This document shows, piece by piece, positions 23,253-37,223 of a stretch of 64,000 nucleotides of DNA; positions within the stretch are counted from its first letter, which is position 1, and every line of letters starts with the position of its first letter. The stretch covers positions 10,379,677 through 10,443,676 of the forward strand of contig CM119266.1 in the NCBI GenBank assembly GCA_051294375.1. The letters are read 5' to 3'. The translations under genes were made by a program, and so were the position numbers. Below the pieces are notes generated by a model. That model worked only from the letters and a program-made list of their open reading frames with translations, searched no databases and was not told the origin of the DNA. Source of the stretch: Paraspadella gotoi. Taxonomy: Eukaryota > Chaetognatha.

Positions 23253-24320
23253 TTTAGTATGTTGAACTAAAAGGGAAAAACTAATTTTTGGAAAATATGT
23301 AAGTATTCAATAAAAAAAATAATAAATTACAGAAAAAAAAATTAGAAAAAATTTCTTTTTTAATAGATAGGTCTTTGGATACAATGATATATATCAAATT
23401 TTTGCTTGTAGATCTAAAAACTAAAAGCTATTGTGGACGCTGTTTTTCAAATATATATTTTAAAAATATTGTCAGCTTTTATTAAAATGTAAACTATGAA
23501 ATTTTGGTGTTTGATTTAGAATTTAGAATTTGATTTAGAATTCGACAACGATTTTTGTTTTATTAGAATAAAACGGACATGTTTCGGCTTTTTTTCAAGC
23601 CTTGATCAGCGTTAACAGGTTTGTGTTTATCTGTAATGCTTAATGCCCTTTTGAATGTACTGATTCAACTAATTGTGGTAATATGGCAACAGCCGGGTTG
23701 CCTGTGATGCCCATTGGGAAGGGCATCTCATTGTTGGTTTTGGGGGCTTCCGGTTACCCTAGGACGGTCTCGCTTTGCCAACGCAGAGGGAAGTCATTAG
23801 GACTGTGGATGGAACACTACATCTGGGATGGTGTGTTCCCCCTCTGAGCCAGTGGATTTGGCTGAAAGATGGTGGACGTGAGGCGGTGTGAATATACCGC
23901 CACAGTAAACGAATAAAACACATATTAGAAGGTAACCCACGAAGAAAAAAAAACAAAACGATAAAGAAATTACAAAAGCTGATCTACGTAATTAATCTAC
24001 TTAATACTATCTACTTAATTACGGATTAACGAAAATATACTGTAAAATTTATTAGTGCTTACTGGCTTTTTCGGGACCATTTTAAATAGAAAAAAATAGT
24101 TTGAAATTTATCAAATTGAATTAGCCAGCTGAAATATTAAAATAAAATAAATAAGCAAGCGAAAAGTGATTTAAAAGAAAGTCGTACACAAAAATTTGAT
24201 TCGTTAAAAGACCTATGAAAGGTTAAACCAAATTAAAAAAACTAAGCACCTTTTTCTTATACAGGATAGTAAATAAAGTTTATAGAACTAAGAAACATCA
24301 ATTAAATATCAATCAAAAAT
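23253..24320. other. Intergenic stretch with mobile-element debris
   Basis: AT-rich except for a moderately GC-rich block at 23690-23930 that has no long frame and resembles repeat sequence. The block at 23517-23625 carries the hammerhead-like motif described separately. Confidence 0.5.
23574..23610 (-). repeat. Degenerate hammerhead-ribozyme-like motif, possible Penelope-type remnant
   Basis: On the minus strand: CTGATCA, then a short stem AGGCTT...AAGCC, then GAAAC and ATGTCCG. This follows the hammerhead core order CTGATGA - stem II - GAAA, with one core change (G to C in CTGATGA). Hammerhead motifs of this form are known from Penelope-like retroelements. A truncated copy of the same segment is in the hairpin at 7463-7554. 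No reverse transcriptase frame is nearby. Confidence 0.45.
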
Positions 24321-27034
24321 TCAAGAGGCAATAGTTGAGACGGTTTTAACTAGTCTCCTATTAGTTAGCCAACAGAAGCCAGCTATTCCCACAGTGGCAC
24401 CAGCAAATCCTGCACCGAACGCTACTTTCGGAAAGTTTCCATGGCGTAAACATTTGTAACCGTGAAAGCCATCGTTGCAAACACAATAACTGAAATTAAA
24501 AAAAATATATAATAATGACAATCTGGCACTAACTATAGATATTAAAAATTTTCTCCCTGACCAAAACCAAGATAATCGTAAATTTAACCTAGTCAAGCTT
24601 AAGCATAATAATTATAAAATCAAAAATACGGATTGTACAATATACAAATTTCATACGGAAATGTTAGCTCATATGTTACACGGCGTAACCCTTTGTCGAC
24701 TTTTGGAACAGAAAGAACCCATTCGTGAAACCAGTCACATTCCATAAAAGAAACCCTAGAGGGTTCCCTAGGCGAATTTTACAATTTAAAATGCTATTAA
24801 AATTGTTTTTGTTTTAAACAAAACAAAACCAAAAAATCATTTTATGAAATTGGTACAACCAATATAAAAATTATCCATTCATTTAATAAATAAGCTATCT
24901 TGCCCCTGACTTTGGACAGGCTTTGGTGGTTTAAGGCCTCCATCACTCTTACAAGATAATTACATAGCAGGTCTCTGCAAGCTTTCAATCAAGACTCTCT
25001 CACAGTCCCGTTTATTCACTCCCAGAGTACCTGGCTTCCTTATCAATGAAGTGGAAAATATTTCAAAGAATGTTTCAATTGTATGAAAAGACCACTCCCT
25101 TAAGTATTAGATCGGGGAATACTTATTGTAATCCGCACTAGCATCAAAATTTATTTAAAGAAAAATTAATAAAAATAATATAATATAAAAATTTATAATA
25201 GAATATAATAAAAATATTCTAAATATTTTTTAATAATGAAAAAAAAACCAAATATTTTATTCAGCGTATTTAAGATCATTATTGTCACGCTCTTAATTTT
25301 TCTTTTCTATAAAAAAACATTTTTTTTATTTTCTTCCTTTTCATTTTCCCATAAGCCTCCAAAACGTATTCAACTCCAGGTTCGCCAATTTTTTTTTTTA
25401 AATTGTTAAAAATTTTTTTCTCATTTTATATAAAATTTTGTATAAATCTGATAGTATTTTTTCTGGTGATCTTTCTAATACAACCTGATCAAAAGATATT
25501 AATGGTTATACAAAAAAAAAAATTTTGTAATAATTCATAATACTATCAAAAATTAATTTTATTAAAAAATGACCCAGCCAAAAAATTTCAAAATTAGCCT
25601 AAGGAACTCCCCATGGTCTCTTTTATGGAATGTGACTAGTTTCACGAATGGGTTCTTTTTGTTATAAAAGTCGACAAAGGGTTACGCCGTGATTATGTTA
25701 CACGTTTGATGTTACTCACATATTTTTTTCTCCGGGTCCATGACTTTCACAATGAGAACCATCATTGCCGTTTGTGTTGGGGCAAGTAAAGTTTTTTGAA
25801 ATGCAATAATCTAGTTGAGTTTTGCAAACAGTGATACCTACAGTGGAAAATAATTATATTTTAATAGAGAATACTTTCCCTGCTTAAATCAGATTCCGGC
25901 TCTACGATTCACTTTGTCGGTCAGGCGGTCCCACCCCAAAATCTTATAGATAAGACACTTAGATCATGTCAGATTATCAAATTATGATCAATTATCCAAA
26001 AGAATTGATGTCCTTCCATCCATCCGTCTGTCCATCCCAACTTAGCTTTGAACGCCAATTACGATGGGACGATTGACTTAAAATTTAGTGTGTGGTTAAA
26101 AAATTGTGTGATTGAGCGGGAATTGTCCGAGTGGATATGAGTGGAAAAAAAATTACGTAAAAACTATATAATTTTGCCGGTTTTTCCTTTTATGTGAAAT
26201 ATAAATGGGGACCTATCATTATCTTGTAAGAGTGATGGAGGCCTTTAACCACCAAAGCCTGTCCAAAGTCAGGGGCAAGATAGCTTATTTATTAAATATA
26301 TATTGGTTGTACCAATTTTATAAATGCATGTTACCACAAATACTACAATTGTAACAAACACTACAACCACAACTATCACAACAACCACCATAAAACCATA
26401 ACGACCATAACCTGCATTATCAACAGAATTAAAACAAATATCACATAAAAAATACTATAAATTGTAAATATTGTTGAATTGTATTAAATAAAAAAATAGT
26501 TCAAGATAAATTATAACTTAACATCTGATTCGCTACTTTCCGCTAAATGCTCTCGTGCAGATCTGGCATTGTTTGCTCAAACTCGTTTCTCTAAATTCAA
26601 ATAAAAACTACACCCACTTACTTACCCTTAGTTTCACTCATGCTGGCCCAACTATAAATACCGCCGGGGCACTGCAAGGTGTCGTTCAAATACAGACGAT
26701 CGAGTCTCGACCATCCGTCGAAATCATTCTCATCGTATTCCTCAATGGGATTCTCGCTCAAGTCGAGAATTTCGATTTCGGCCACATCTTCAGGCTTGCG
26801 ATGCAATATGTCAGTTTTTCGCAAACTGCAGTTTCTCAAATCGAGACCGGTCACCACCGATTCGTTCTTACAGCAACGGTTTATCATTGTCCAATTTTTT
26901 TGCACGCAGAAATCCTCCACTAGGGAATGTTCGGGTAGGGAAGAGCATCCCTCCGGATCGCATATGGAAGAATCGATTCTCACAAAGTATACCAAGCAGA
27001 AGAGAGAAACGAAAACTAAAGCTTTATAGCTCAT
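24321..27034 (-). CDS. ATRAID: ATRAID-like single-pass membrane protein (EGF-like domain)
   Basis: Homologue of all-trans retinoic acid-induced differentiation factor, a glycoprotein of the endolysosomal and nuclear envelope membranes. Exons 27034-26626, 25837-25720 and 24489-24321 join in phase, giving 231 residues (human about 229). Order: signal peptide (ALVFVSLFCLVYFV), Cys-rich start, a leucine-rich segment (EIEILDLSENPIEEYDENDF), CPGGIYSWAS, then an EGF-like domain with CVCNDGFHGYKCLRHG, nearly identical to the family motif CxDGFHGYKCMRQG. A transmembrane helix (VAFGAGFAGATVGIAGF) and a short basic tail follow. Potential N-glycosylation sites include NWT, NES and NDT. Both introns hold repeats: a fragment at 26218 in intron 1 and an inverted-repeat element in intron 2. 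Confidence 0.93.
24679..25691. mobile_element. Non-coding element with ~95-bp terminal inverted repeats
   Basis: The left end (24679-24775, starting CACGGCGTAACCCTTTGTCG) reappears in reverse complement at 25597-25691 with few differences. The ~1 kb between has no transposase-like frame, so this looks like a non-autonomous DNA transposon. It lies inside ATRAID intron 2 and encloses a copy of the dispersed repeat (24841-25150). Target-site duplication was not settled by eye; ATGTTA occurs near both ends. Confidence 0.65.
24841..25150 (-). repeat. Dispersed repeat, full-length copy A (~310 bp)
   Basis: The reverse complement matches 55948-56258 over nearly its full length, including GAGTGATGGAGGCCTTAAAC and GGTTGTACCAATTTCATAAA. 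No coding potential. Confidence 0.75.
26218..26320 (+). repeat. Dispersed repeat, partial copy B
   Basis: Contains the 3' third of the family (ATTATCTTGTAAGAGTGATG ... GGTTGTACCAATTTTATAAA). It lies in ATRAID intron 1, opposite in orientation to copy A in intron 2. Confidence 0.75.
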
Positions 27035-27627
27035 AGTGATTATGATTCTATGAAGATAATAAAAAACTGGAAAATATAAACAATAAGTTTATATCTTAAA
27101 AATTTGGCACTTTGAAGTAAATCTCGATAGGGTATGATAAAATGATTAAAAAATTGCACTTATTCGATTGTATGTAATACACACAAGCGGGTTCAATTAT
27201 GAAACTTAACATACAATAACATAGATAAAATGGCAAACACTGCTTAGCGCTCATGTACTTAAATATATATTATATATATACTTTGTTATTTTTCTTTCAT
27301 TTCGTTGGTGTAAGTTTAAACAAGAAAAAAGATTGAATTTCACAACGAAATTTACCAAAAAAAATTCGCCGTTAAATTCAATCTTTTCTCTTGTTTATAT
27401 ATAATATATATAGTGTGCATTTATATTGGTTGTAACAATTTCATATATATTATATATAAATATTTTATAAGCGCAAGTTGCCCGAGTTCACCTAATAAAT
27501 CGTAGATAAATGAATTGCGGCAATGAGATCCAAAAAAGGTTTTGTCAAACAATATTTAAAAAAAATCTTAAGCAGTAATCGATTACAACTTAAAACTGCA
27601 ACAAAAAATAAACTCGAAATACATTGT
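27035..27627. other. AT-rich spacer between ATRAID and the sialyltransferase gene
   Basis: Contains (TA)-rich stretches, fragments such as TATTGGTTGTAACAATTTCA resembling the dispersed repeat end, and a hairpin listed separately. No open frame. Confidence 0.6.
27317..27397. repeat. Inverted-repeat hairpin (MITE-like)
   Basis: Arms of 24 nt (27317-27340 and 27374-27397, TAAACAAGAAAAAAGATTGA type) match with one difference and enclose a 33-nt loop. Confidence 0.65.
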
Positions 27628-29235
27628 TTAATGTAGAGTACCGACGATGCCTAATGAAGCAGCTCCAGCATGCGGAATTTTGGGGGGACATTGGGCTTTT
27701 GCAAAGCCCTTCAGCTTTAATTTTCCTTTGATATATAGCTCTTCCTCTGTTCCATGATGTAATTTAGTCATGAGTCTTTTTTCCCACACAACTGGGTGCC
27801 AAGTACCCACTGTGCAAAATCTATTTATATCATGAGTGTTCCAATAGTGGCATTGTTCCGAATAATGAATTGAAGGTACAAACTCATACGCGGTAACGTT
27901 GTCACACAATTCCAACGCCAAGGTTATTCCCATGAAACCTGAGAAAAACAAATTAACAAAATTTTCCCAGGAATTTCGAGAGAAAGCGAATAGTATTTAT
28001 ATATAAATAATTCTTTCAATCTTACCCGTCGTCGGTGGGTTTGGAAAAATCTTTTCGGTCGGATTTCCAAAGGACCATCGATTAGAATCGATGGCGTGGC
28101 GTTGAAGAAAGTCCCACTGCCTCCAAATCCAGGCGGGATGAACTATGTAGAAAGGCACGTTAGGTAGCTTATCTCGAAAAGAGAGATAATCCTCGAAAAA
28201 CGGGTGATCGGGCTGGCGAAACCAGCCCTCCAAATTTACGCGATACTTGGACGGATCCCACACTATCAACGTCGAGTTAGATTTCGTAAACATGGGATCC
28301 ATGGCAATTTTATGCCAGCGACGGCTGAGCAACTGGCTGTTTAGCAGGCGAAACGTGGTGGCGGAACCCACGACCGATTCGAAGCCCCACGTCGGTGCAT
28401 CGTTAAAGCGAAAAACAGCGTCGTGGTCGTCGATTTCAGCGCCATTGCGGGTTCCCGCCAGAGCGCCGCTGCTGCTGACGACGGCGCAGCTCCTAAAGTG
28501 ATGAAGCGTGTCGAGCGAAACGGAGGGCGGAAGAACGTCGCCGAGATCGGCATCGGAAAATGGGGGCGTGTCGACGTCAATGTGACGGAACCTCACGTTT
28601 TTCTTCAACTCACAGAGTAGCTCGTCCCTGGTAAAGGGATGATCCGGCTGTTCGACGCCGTAGGGCACCTCGTAGGTGTCGGTAAAGTCGGAAGTGTACG
28701 ATCCCATCGAGTACAAATGGGAGAGAAACGTTTTAAGGTGAGAAAGTATAAAGCTATCGGGATCGCGGCTTTTTTTCGATAGCCTCAAGATCCTTTCAGG
28801 ATCGAAAATATCATTTTTTCGGTTTTCAACGTCGTCCTCCAACAGGTCGTTCCCTTCCGATTCTGGGGCGCGTTCCGTCGATAGAGAGACCTTCCTGCTA
28901 TTCGCCTCCTTGGATCTGGTCTTCCCAGCCGGATCATCCTGTGCCCAGGGGACAACAAAGCCGCGTTTGACCACAGACCCTATTTTTTTCCACGCGTCCT
29001 GTAAAAATGGCTTCGGCCTGACGTTGGGACGGTCGTCGTTGAAAATGCGGGCGGCGAAAGGTTGGGAGATCTTTAAGGAAAGCGTATCGGATCGTCCCTC
29101 GAGTCCCGATCGGGAACGCGATACTAAACTTCGGATTGGACGCGTGTGACTAATCTCGTTAAAGTAAATGATGGTGAAGAGGACGAACAATGTTGCCAAA
29201 AAAGACGCAAGGGCGAATAGACGAACCCCGTACAT
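27628..29235 (-). CDS. ST6GAL: ST6Gal-type beta-galactoside alpha-2,6-sialyltransferase (GT29)
   Basis: Golgi type II enzyme that transfers sialic acid from CMP-sialic acid to terminal galactose or GalNAc of glycoproteins. Exon 1 is 29235-28026 and exon 2 is 27938-27628; they join in phase at Pro-Thr-Thr-Gly and give 506 residues. A short cytoplasmic tail is followed by a signal anchor (residues ~6-25, LFALASFLATLFVLFTIIYF) and a long stem. Sialylmotif L spans ~249-300 (SCAVVSSSGALAG, EIDDHDAVFRFNDAPT, TTFRLLNSQ). Sialylmotif S begins at ~398 (NPPTTGFMGITLALELCD), and the VS motif is HPVVWE. The catalytic His and Glu of VS are present. The intron interrupts motif S. Arthropods generally keep a single such enzyme, so it may be the only sialyltransferase here. 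Confidence 0.93.
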
Positions 29236-29907
29236 GGCGGATTTTTTTTGGAAAAAGACGATTCAAATTTTGGACATGGATTTGCCATCATGAATCAAAA
29301 TTTCATTTCTGAAATTTTGTTTTGATTTTTTTGAGTTATATATTAGTAAAAGTAATAAACTAAGGCGCGTTAAAATCTGAAAGTAAAAAAAAAAAGCACG
29401 GACGGAATAGAAACGTTATTAAATTAAGGCCGCGATTTTTGTGTACAAGTGTATAAAAATGATTTTCGCAAGTGTATAATTTTTTTTCATCATTAATACG
29501 TATAAAACGGGAATATTTACAATAGAGTTGCATAATGCATATACCAATACAAGCTTGATAATTCGTTAATTTGGAAAGCGCTAGAAAAGAAGTATGAGGA
29601 GGTTGCAGGTTATAAACCTTTCATTGGTTAGAGTGGCTAAAAAAATATTTTTTTTGCAGTAAATCTTGAAATAAATACGTTTACATATATTATCAAAAAC
29701 CTGAAGAGAGTGTAAGAAACATGTCTCCTGCGGAAACTTAACTATAAACATTAATTTACTTAATAATTATGTTAATTAGTAAGTAATTGTTACACCGTTC
29801 ACAACTGTGGCTGTATGATATTGCCTTACAGTATTTTTTTACAATTAATATCTAAAAATTGTTTTCAAATTTTTTAGTGGGCGCTGTAAAATTATTTAAA
29901 AGGCGAA
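29236..29907. other. AT-rich spacer between sialyltransferase and TEX9 genes
   Basis: Holds the presumed 5' flank of the sialyltransferase gene and the 3' flank of TEX9. No TATA box or gene-like frame I can defend. Confidence 0.55.
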
Positions 29908-31905
<1,998 letters not shown>

Positions 31906-32015
31906 GGCATCGCTAACATTTCGGGACAAACTAAAAACAAAAATGACGTTGGAGACCAATCGCATTTTCAATAATAAAGAGAACAAAAACAAGATATCAT
32001 ATAAAATAATTTAAT

Positions 32016-33917
32016 CTACTGCGGACAAGGATTAAAGACGGCGGCAACGATCGTCCCAGGGGGTAAATGCCAAGTCGGTGGACCTAGCGCCGTTGTCGGA
32101 GCAACGGCGACGAAAGTCGAAGCGTTCGAGGCATCGACGGGAGTGGGCGAAATCTCCACGGCTTCCTCCTTGGCGGTGGTGATGCCAGCGTCGACGAGGT
32201 TGACTTTCCGCAGGTCGACGTACTTAACCTCGAGACCCGGATGAGATCGCATGACGTGTTTCCGACAATTCCCGCTCAGACCGGAAGTGTGTGGACAATA
32301 GGCACAGCGAAAAGGTTTCTCCAGGCGGAACATGACGTCCTCCGGCGCCGTGCCGTTGCTACCCTGGCGATGGACGCGCCAAAGATGATACTTTAATCCG
32401 CTTTTGGATCTGAAGACTTCGCCACAGTTGGGGCACATCCCGACGTCGGCCCCTTCGTGAAGCCGCTTTCGATGCATCTTGACTTCGTATCCCGACCGAA
32501 ATGTCTTGCCGCATTCCTCGCAAGGGATGCGCTTTTCCTCGGCCAAGCACTTTCGCTTCTTGTGTCTGTTTAAAAGCTTGAGCAGCGGGGTCTGATAAGT
32601 TCCGCAAATTTCGCACGTAAGAATTTTGCAGCCGGGAAGCACCACGCCATGCTTGAGAAAAACATGTTGCACGATCATTGGTTTGTAAGGAGTGTAATAG
32701 TCGCAGTGAGGGCAATCGTGTTTGGCTCCATCTCCGCCGTCGTGAACCGCAGTCTCGTGTAATGCGAGGAAGTGTTTCCGAGAAAACGTTTTCCCGCACG
32801 CCAGGCATGAGTGGCTTTTTTTAGATTCGTTGGATACAGAGTCGTGTTTTTCGACGGAGTTTTCCTGTGAAATTTTTCCGGAAATCTTCTTGCCGCGGTG
32901 TTTCAACTTTACGTGAGCCTCGACCGAAGAGACGCTGCAGGCGGCGTAGTCGCAATCCGATTCTCGGCACCGCTTATAGACGGAGGGGCAAAGGATTCTG
33001 TGCTCCGTCCAGAGATGCTTGGCGCATCGCCGAGGGAAAACTTTACGCCGTGAGGCAGCTCCGCCGTCATCTCGTTCGATGACAGCGTCGCATTCCGGGC
33101 ATCGGAAAATGAAAGAGTCGTCGACGTGTTGGGACAAGACTGGATCCTGCAAGACGACGTCCTCTTCGTCGGCACGGCCCGTTTCCTTCATCACCTCCGG
33201 CTCCGCTTTTCCCAGTTTTTTCTTTTTCCTTCCACGCTTTTTTACGATGGGCTCGTACTCCCAAAGATCGTTATCCTTAGAGGATGATTTTGATCGCCGT
33301 TTGGGCCGAGTCCCTTCCGCAGCAAATTTTTCATTGTTATCGTTGTTGTCCTCAAGTTTTTCTTCCAACCAATCGGCGTCGTTTTCCTCCTTGACGACGA
33401 TCTCCGGCGACTCCGTCTCCACCGGCGCGGAGACGACGTCCGCGGGATTCGACGTCCTCTCTTCCTCAGACCTCTGGAGATCACCCACGAATTTCCGAGC
33501 TGTCTCCGCCAGTGAGAAAAGACGCAGAGAATCGGCGACGGCCAACAACTCGGAGAGAAGATCCTCGGACGGCGCGACCTCTACCGGTGAACCGTAGATC
33601 CACTCGACGATCGTCTTCATCGTCTTCTCTTTGACGGGAAGCGGAACCAGGATGCGACTGACGGGTCCTTCGGTGGATTCGACAACGTTTCGGAGGAAGG
33701 GGCTCGCCGCGGCCAGGACCACGCGATGCGCGGGGATGTTAGCGGAGAGGCGACCATCTTCCGCGGGATTCTTCTCCCCGACGAGTTCGATCTTGTCCGA
33801 CAACGTGAAGCACAAAGTCGCATCGCAAAAGAGATTTCGTTTTTGGAAAGAAAGCAACGCCGCCGAGAAGTCGGGAGACGGAGGAAATCGGATCGTAACG
33901 TCGCTGGAGGAGACCAT
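32016..33917 (-). CDS. BTB/POZ and C2H2 zinc-finger protein (ZBTB-like)
   Basis: Probable transcription factor: BTB for dimerisation and corepressor contacts, fingers for DNA. One exon of 633 residues from the ATG at 33917; the frame is open further upstream to 34088, but this Met sits just before the domain. The BTB domain (~10-140) shows NLFCDATLCF, IPAHRVVLAAASPFLRNVV and IVEWIYGSPVEV, with a BTB loop lengthened by an acidic insert. A Lys/Arg-rich linker follows (KKRGRKKKKLGK). Eight zinc-finger units come next: an atypical CPECD unit ending CAKHLWTEH, then CRESDCDYAAC..., CLACGKTFSRKHF, CPHCDYYTPYKPM, CEICGTYQTP ending in C, CEECGKTFRSGYE, CPNCGEVFRSKSG and CAYCPHTSGLSGN. No one-to-one orthologue recognised. 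Confidence 0.9.
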   Translation of the reverse strand: MVSSSDVTIRFPPSPDFSAALLSFQKRNLFCDATLCFTLSDKIELVGEKNPAEDGRLSANIPAHRVVLAAASPFLRNVVESTEGPVSRILVPLPVKEKTMKTIVEWIYGSPVEVAPSEDLLSELLAVADSLRLFSLAETARKFVGDLQRSEEERTSNPADVVSAPVETESPEIVVKEENDADWLEEKLEDNNDNNEKFAAEGTRPKRRSKSSSKDNDLWEYEPIVKKRGRKKKKLGKAEPEVMKETGRADEEDVVLQDPVLSQHVDDSFIFRCPECDAVIERDDGGAASRRKVFPRRCAKHLWTEHRILCPSVYKRCRESDCDYAACSVSSVEAHVKLKHRGKKISGKISQENSVEKHDSVSNESKKSHSCLACGKTFSRKHFLALHETAVHDGGDGAKHDCPHCDYYTPYKPMIVQHVFLKHGVVLPGCKILTCEICGTYQTPLLKLLNRHKKRKCLAEEKRIPCEECGKTFRSGYEVKMHRKRLHEGADVGMCPNCGEVFRSKSGLKYHLWRVHRQGSNGTAPEDVMFRLEKPFRCAYCPHTSGLSGNCRKHVMRSHPGLEVKYVDLRKVNLVDAGITTAKEEAVEISPTPVDASNASTFVAVAPTTALGPPTWHLPPGTIVAAVFNPCPQ

Positions 33918-34107
33918 TGTGATTTGGGAAGGCCGCGCTTGAAGTGGGCTGGTTTGGTTAGAAATATTGATCCATGTCGATTGTGTATCAAAATGTATCA
34001 TAGATTTAGAAATACGCACCTTTCCCTTTTTATATATGTAGCGGTGGTGGCTCCTGATTATCACTCCCTTTTGCTGCCCGCATATCAACGATCAAAGCGA
34101 CGTTGAA

Positions 34108-37100
34108 ATGACGAAAATAGAATATCTTCAAAAGAGGGGTGTTGTGACAGCTACGGTTATTAGATGAACGCCTGGTCCACAAGTTTTTTTTTCATTTAAT
34201 AACAAAATTTAACGTTTTATTTCTTTGTGATGCAACATTCCTGGTTAGGTTTGCGAATCCGGAGACCGCGAAGTTTTTTATTTTGTTGTCCCTCCTACCT
34301 AGCAGCAGCTCATACTGAAGGCGGCAAAATTTAAAATTTATTTTTAAATAAATAGTGTAAGAGAGACGGTGGCCGGTTGATAAAATTAATAAAAGAACAA
34401 CCTTGACGGTGAGCGGCGTTAATTACCACAACTTGCATAATAAAAAAACAAATGACTTTAACTTTTAACTGCTGCACCACGATGATGTAGGATTTAGGAT
34501 AAATCTTCAACCTCTCTTTTTTTGTTAAAAGTTAAAACTATCTATAACGGAAAAAAATAACATTGACATGTACCTCATGGTGAATGGTGCTTTTTATATT
34601 TTTAATGACGAGAAATTAAACGTATTTTCTCCAAGTCTTTCTGGTGATTTGAAACTGTCTCGATTCGAGTTATCTAAAAGTAGTATTTGTAAGATAACAT
34701 AATTTTGCTCAGTTTATTCTGATCATCGACTTTAGGAGGTTTATTACCCCTCCCGAAATTGTTATATTCTTGTGACAATTTGAAATTACAGCAGAACATA
34801 AGTTGTTTTAGATGAAATTTTCTCTGTACATTTCATAAACAGTTTGAATTGCATGCTTTCAAGATTGGCAGTAATTTTAAATCACTATATAGCAATAACA
34901 AAACTAAGAATACATCGTTTTAATAAAAGAAAAACCCGATAAAACATGTGCTTGCTTGCATGTTCTTATTATAAAATATTTATTAATTAAAAAAATTAAA
35001 TAACCATGTTTCTTTTTCGTTATATACAAAATTATCAAACAATTTCTATACTCTAGTTGTTAGAACAGAGATGTCAAAAACTGCTGTATAATATTATTAT
35101 ATTATAAAAAGAGGTAAACATAAATAACATATTTTTTAAAGTTTCACTGATCTCTAGCTGATTCATGCCGACAAAGTTGTATCCAAAACTTAATTAATAT
35201 TAAATAATTATACGCTAATTTATTATGGACATTTTAAAATTATTTAAAATTTTAATTTAAAATTTAAATAAATCATTTCCATTATTGTGCTCACTAGATA
35301 CCCACTCTTAGTAATACACGTATTTGGGTGTTGAAAAGATAAAAGCAAATGATGGATATCGTTTTTCATTTATGAGAAAAAAACTGGCAAAACTAATGAA
35401 AATCTATTTAAGCCTATTGTATATCTCAGATTTTTTTTTTTATTAAGGGTTTACTTTCATAAATGAAAAGCTGTTAAACAAAATAATAATTATAAGAGGC
35501 TTGGGGAAAAAAAGAGTGCGTCGGAAAACTAAACATATTTTTTCTCATTTTAACATCATCAAACTTAAAGAGTAAAACTTGTTTGACTATTTTTTTTTAT
35601 ACCAATGACTTTGACAAAAGGTTCATGAATCCAATGCGCATATCATTTCAAAACTATTGAAATGTGATAACTTTGACAAGAGGTTCATTATGTGGCGGCA
35701 TAAGAATAATAATAATAGTAATAATAATAATTGTGACTAAAGTTAGTTCGACTAGTGACTAAATTATCTTTCATAGCGCCTGGCTTTGAAACTATAAATT
35801 AAAACATGAACGTTGCTTTTTTGAAGATAGCAATTTTCTCTGTTTATCAAGATTAGGCGTAAAGCTGTACTCAAGATTTGCTCTTTAAATGAAAAAGAAT
35901 ATATTGCTGACTTAGGTGTTTGAAACATATCAGTACAAATTACACGAGGATTTCGACGTCGGCTATATAAACCGACAAAGTACTCCATTCAAGAAAGGTG
36001 TGGTATGAAAAAGACTTTACAAATGATACAGAATACGTGAAAAATACTAAACAATCAATTATAACCTTTCTTGGGATAACATCTGACTTGAATCCAAACG
36101 TGTGGGAAAAAAAGAATTTTTGCAGATGTTTCTTAATTATACAAATGAAAATACAAATTCTGCAAAATTTCTTTTTGTAAATGGCTTATCTAATCTATTT
36201 TCAGTGTACTGGCCAATATTCCTATCTGTTTCTATAAAACTCCAAAAGCAAAAGTTAATAAAATAATATTCGTAAAGGAAATAGTCTTGCACATAAATGC
36301 ATAGATATGCCTACAATTGCAGAAAGAAAGAAAATTGTTTCCCTGGCATTAAATTTTAAAAAAATCACAGCTGTATTTATATAACTTAGATAGTAATGAT
36401 TTTTATGTGCCAAAAAGAATTCAGTCCGTCTATGAAAGTGACTTATATACAAGCGCGCAAGATATATTGATGAGGAAATCTTGAGTATAGCTTCGTTGGA
36501 TCTAAGTTACAAAGAACCTCAGCTTCAAAAAAACAAAGTGACAATTTTTTTTTTAATTTATGACTAGCTTTGGGGAAAATTAATACCATCTCACCCTTTA
36601 ACGGAGATGCATAACACAATAACCTGGAAGCATTTCATCAGATCAAACGTGTAATAGTTTCAAACACTTTTTTTAAAAAGTGCTGCACAACATCACATTT
36701 TACTAAATATTTTAATCACCCGTTTCTTTTTATCTTACAAACAAAAAGAAATGAAGAAGAATAAAAACTAAATCCGTTGCAACACAGAAAAGAAAAGGAG
36801 GTTTTTCTTTTTAGGTGGAGTAAGTTAAATTCAGCTGCGTACTTTCTTTGATGATGTATCCTTATCATTTGTTCCAAAAATATTTTCGACTATTAAGTAC
36901 GAGTTTTACTAGATTAAGGAGGGTTAACATATTTTATAATGGTAAGACATGGCAGGTAGACTCAAATAGGAATTTTTCCATAAAGGCCATATTGCAGCCA
37001 ATGTAGTTACCTAGAGTTAACTTGGTAAAGAATATATAAGTGCAAGACACAAGTGGCAGTCTCTATTTCCTGCACAAAATGACTCAATTTCTGTAGTTCA

Positions 37101-37223
37101 GCATCGTGATATGTGAATTGAGTGAATAAAAAATTAGAGTACAAACAAATGAAAAAAAAAATTATTTTAAACTAATATTCTCTGTACCAATTAGAATTAT
37201 GTCAATAAAATGACTTTTAATAT
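34108..37223. other. AT-rich intergenic spacer, 3.1 kb
   Basis: No open frame with coding character on either strand, no long repeat and no clear regulatory cluster. It contains A/T homopolymers and near-identical short phrases (AACTTTGACAAGAGGTTCAT and a close relative near 35600-35690). Confidence 0.65.

Noticed and set aside
32867-34106. Long plus-strand frames opposite the BTB/zinc-finger gene
   Set aside because: Antisense shadows caused by GC-rich third positions in the real gene.
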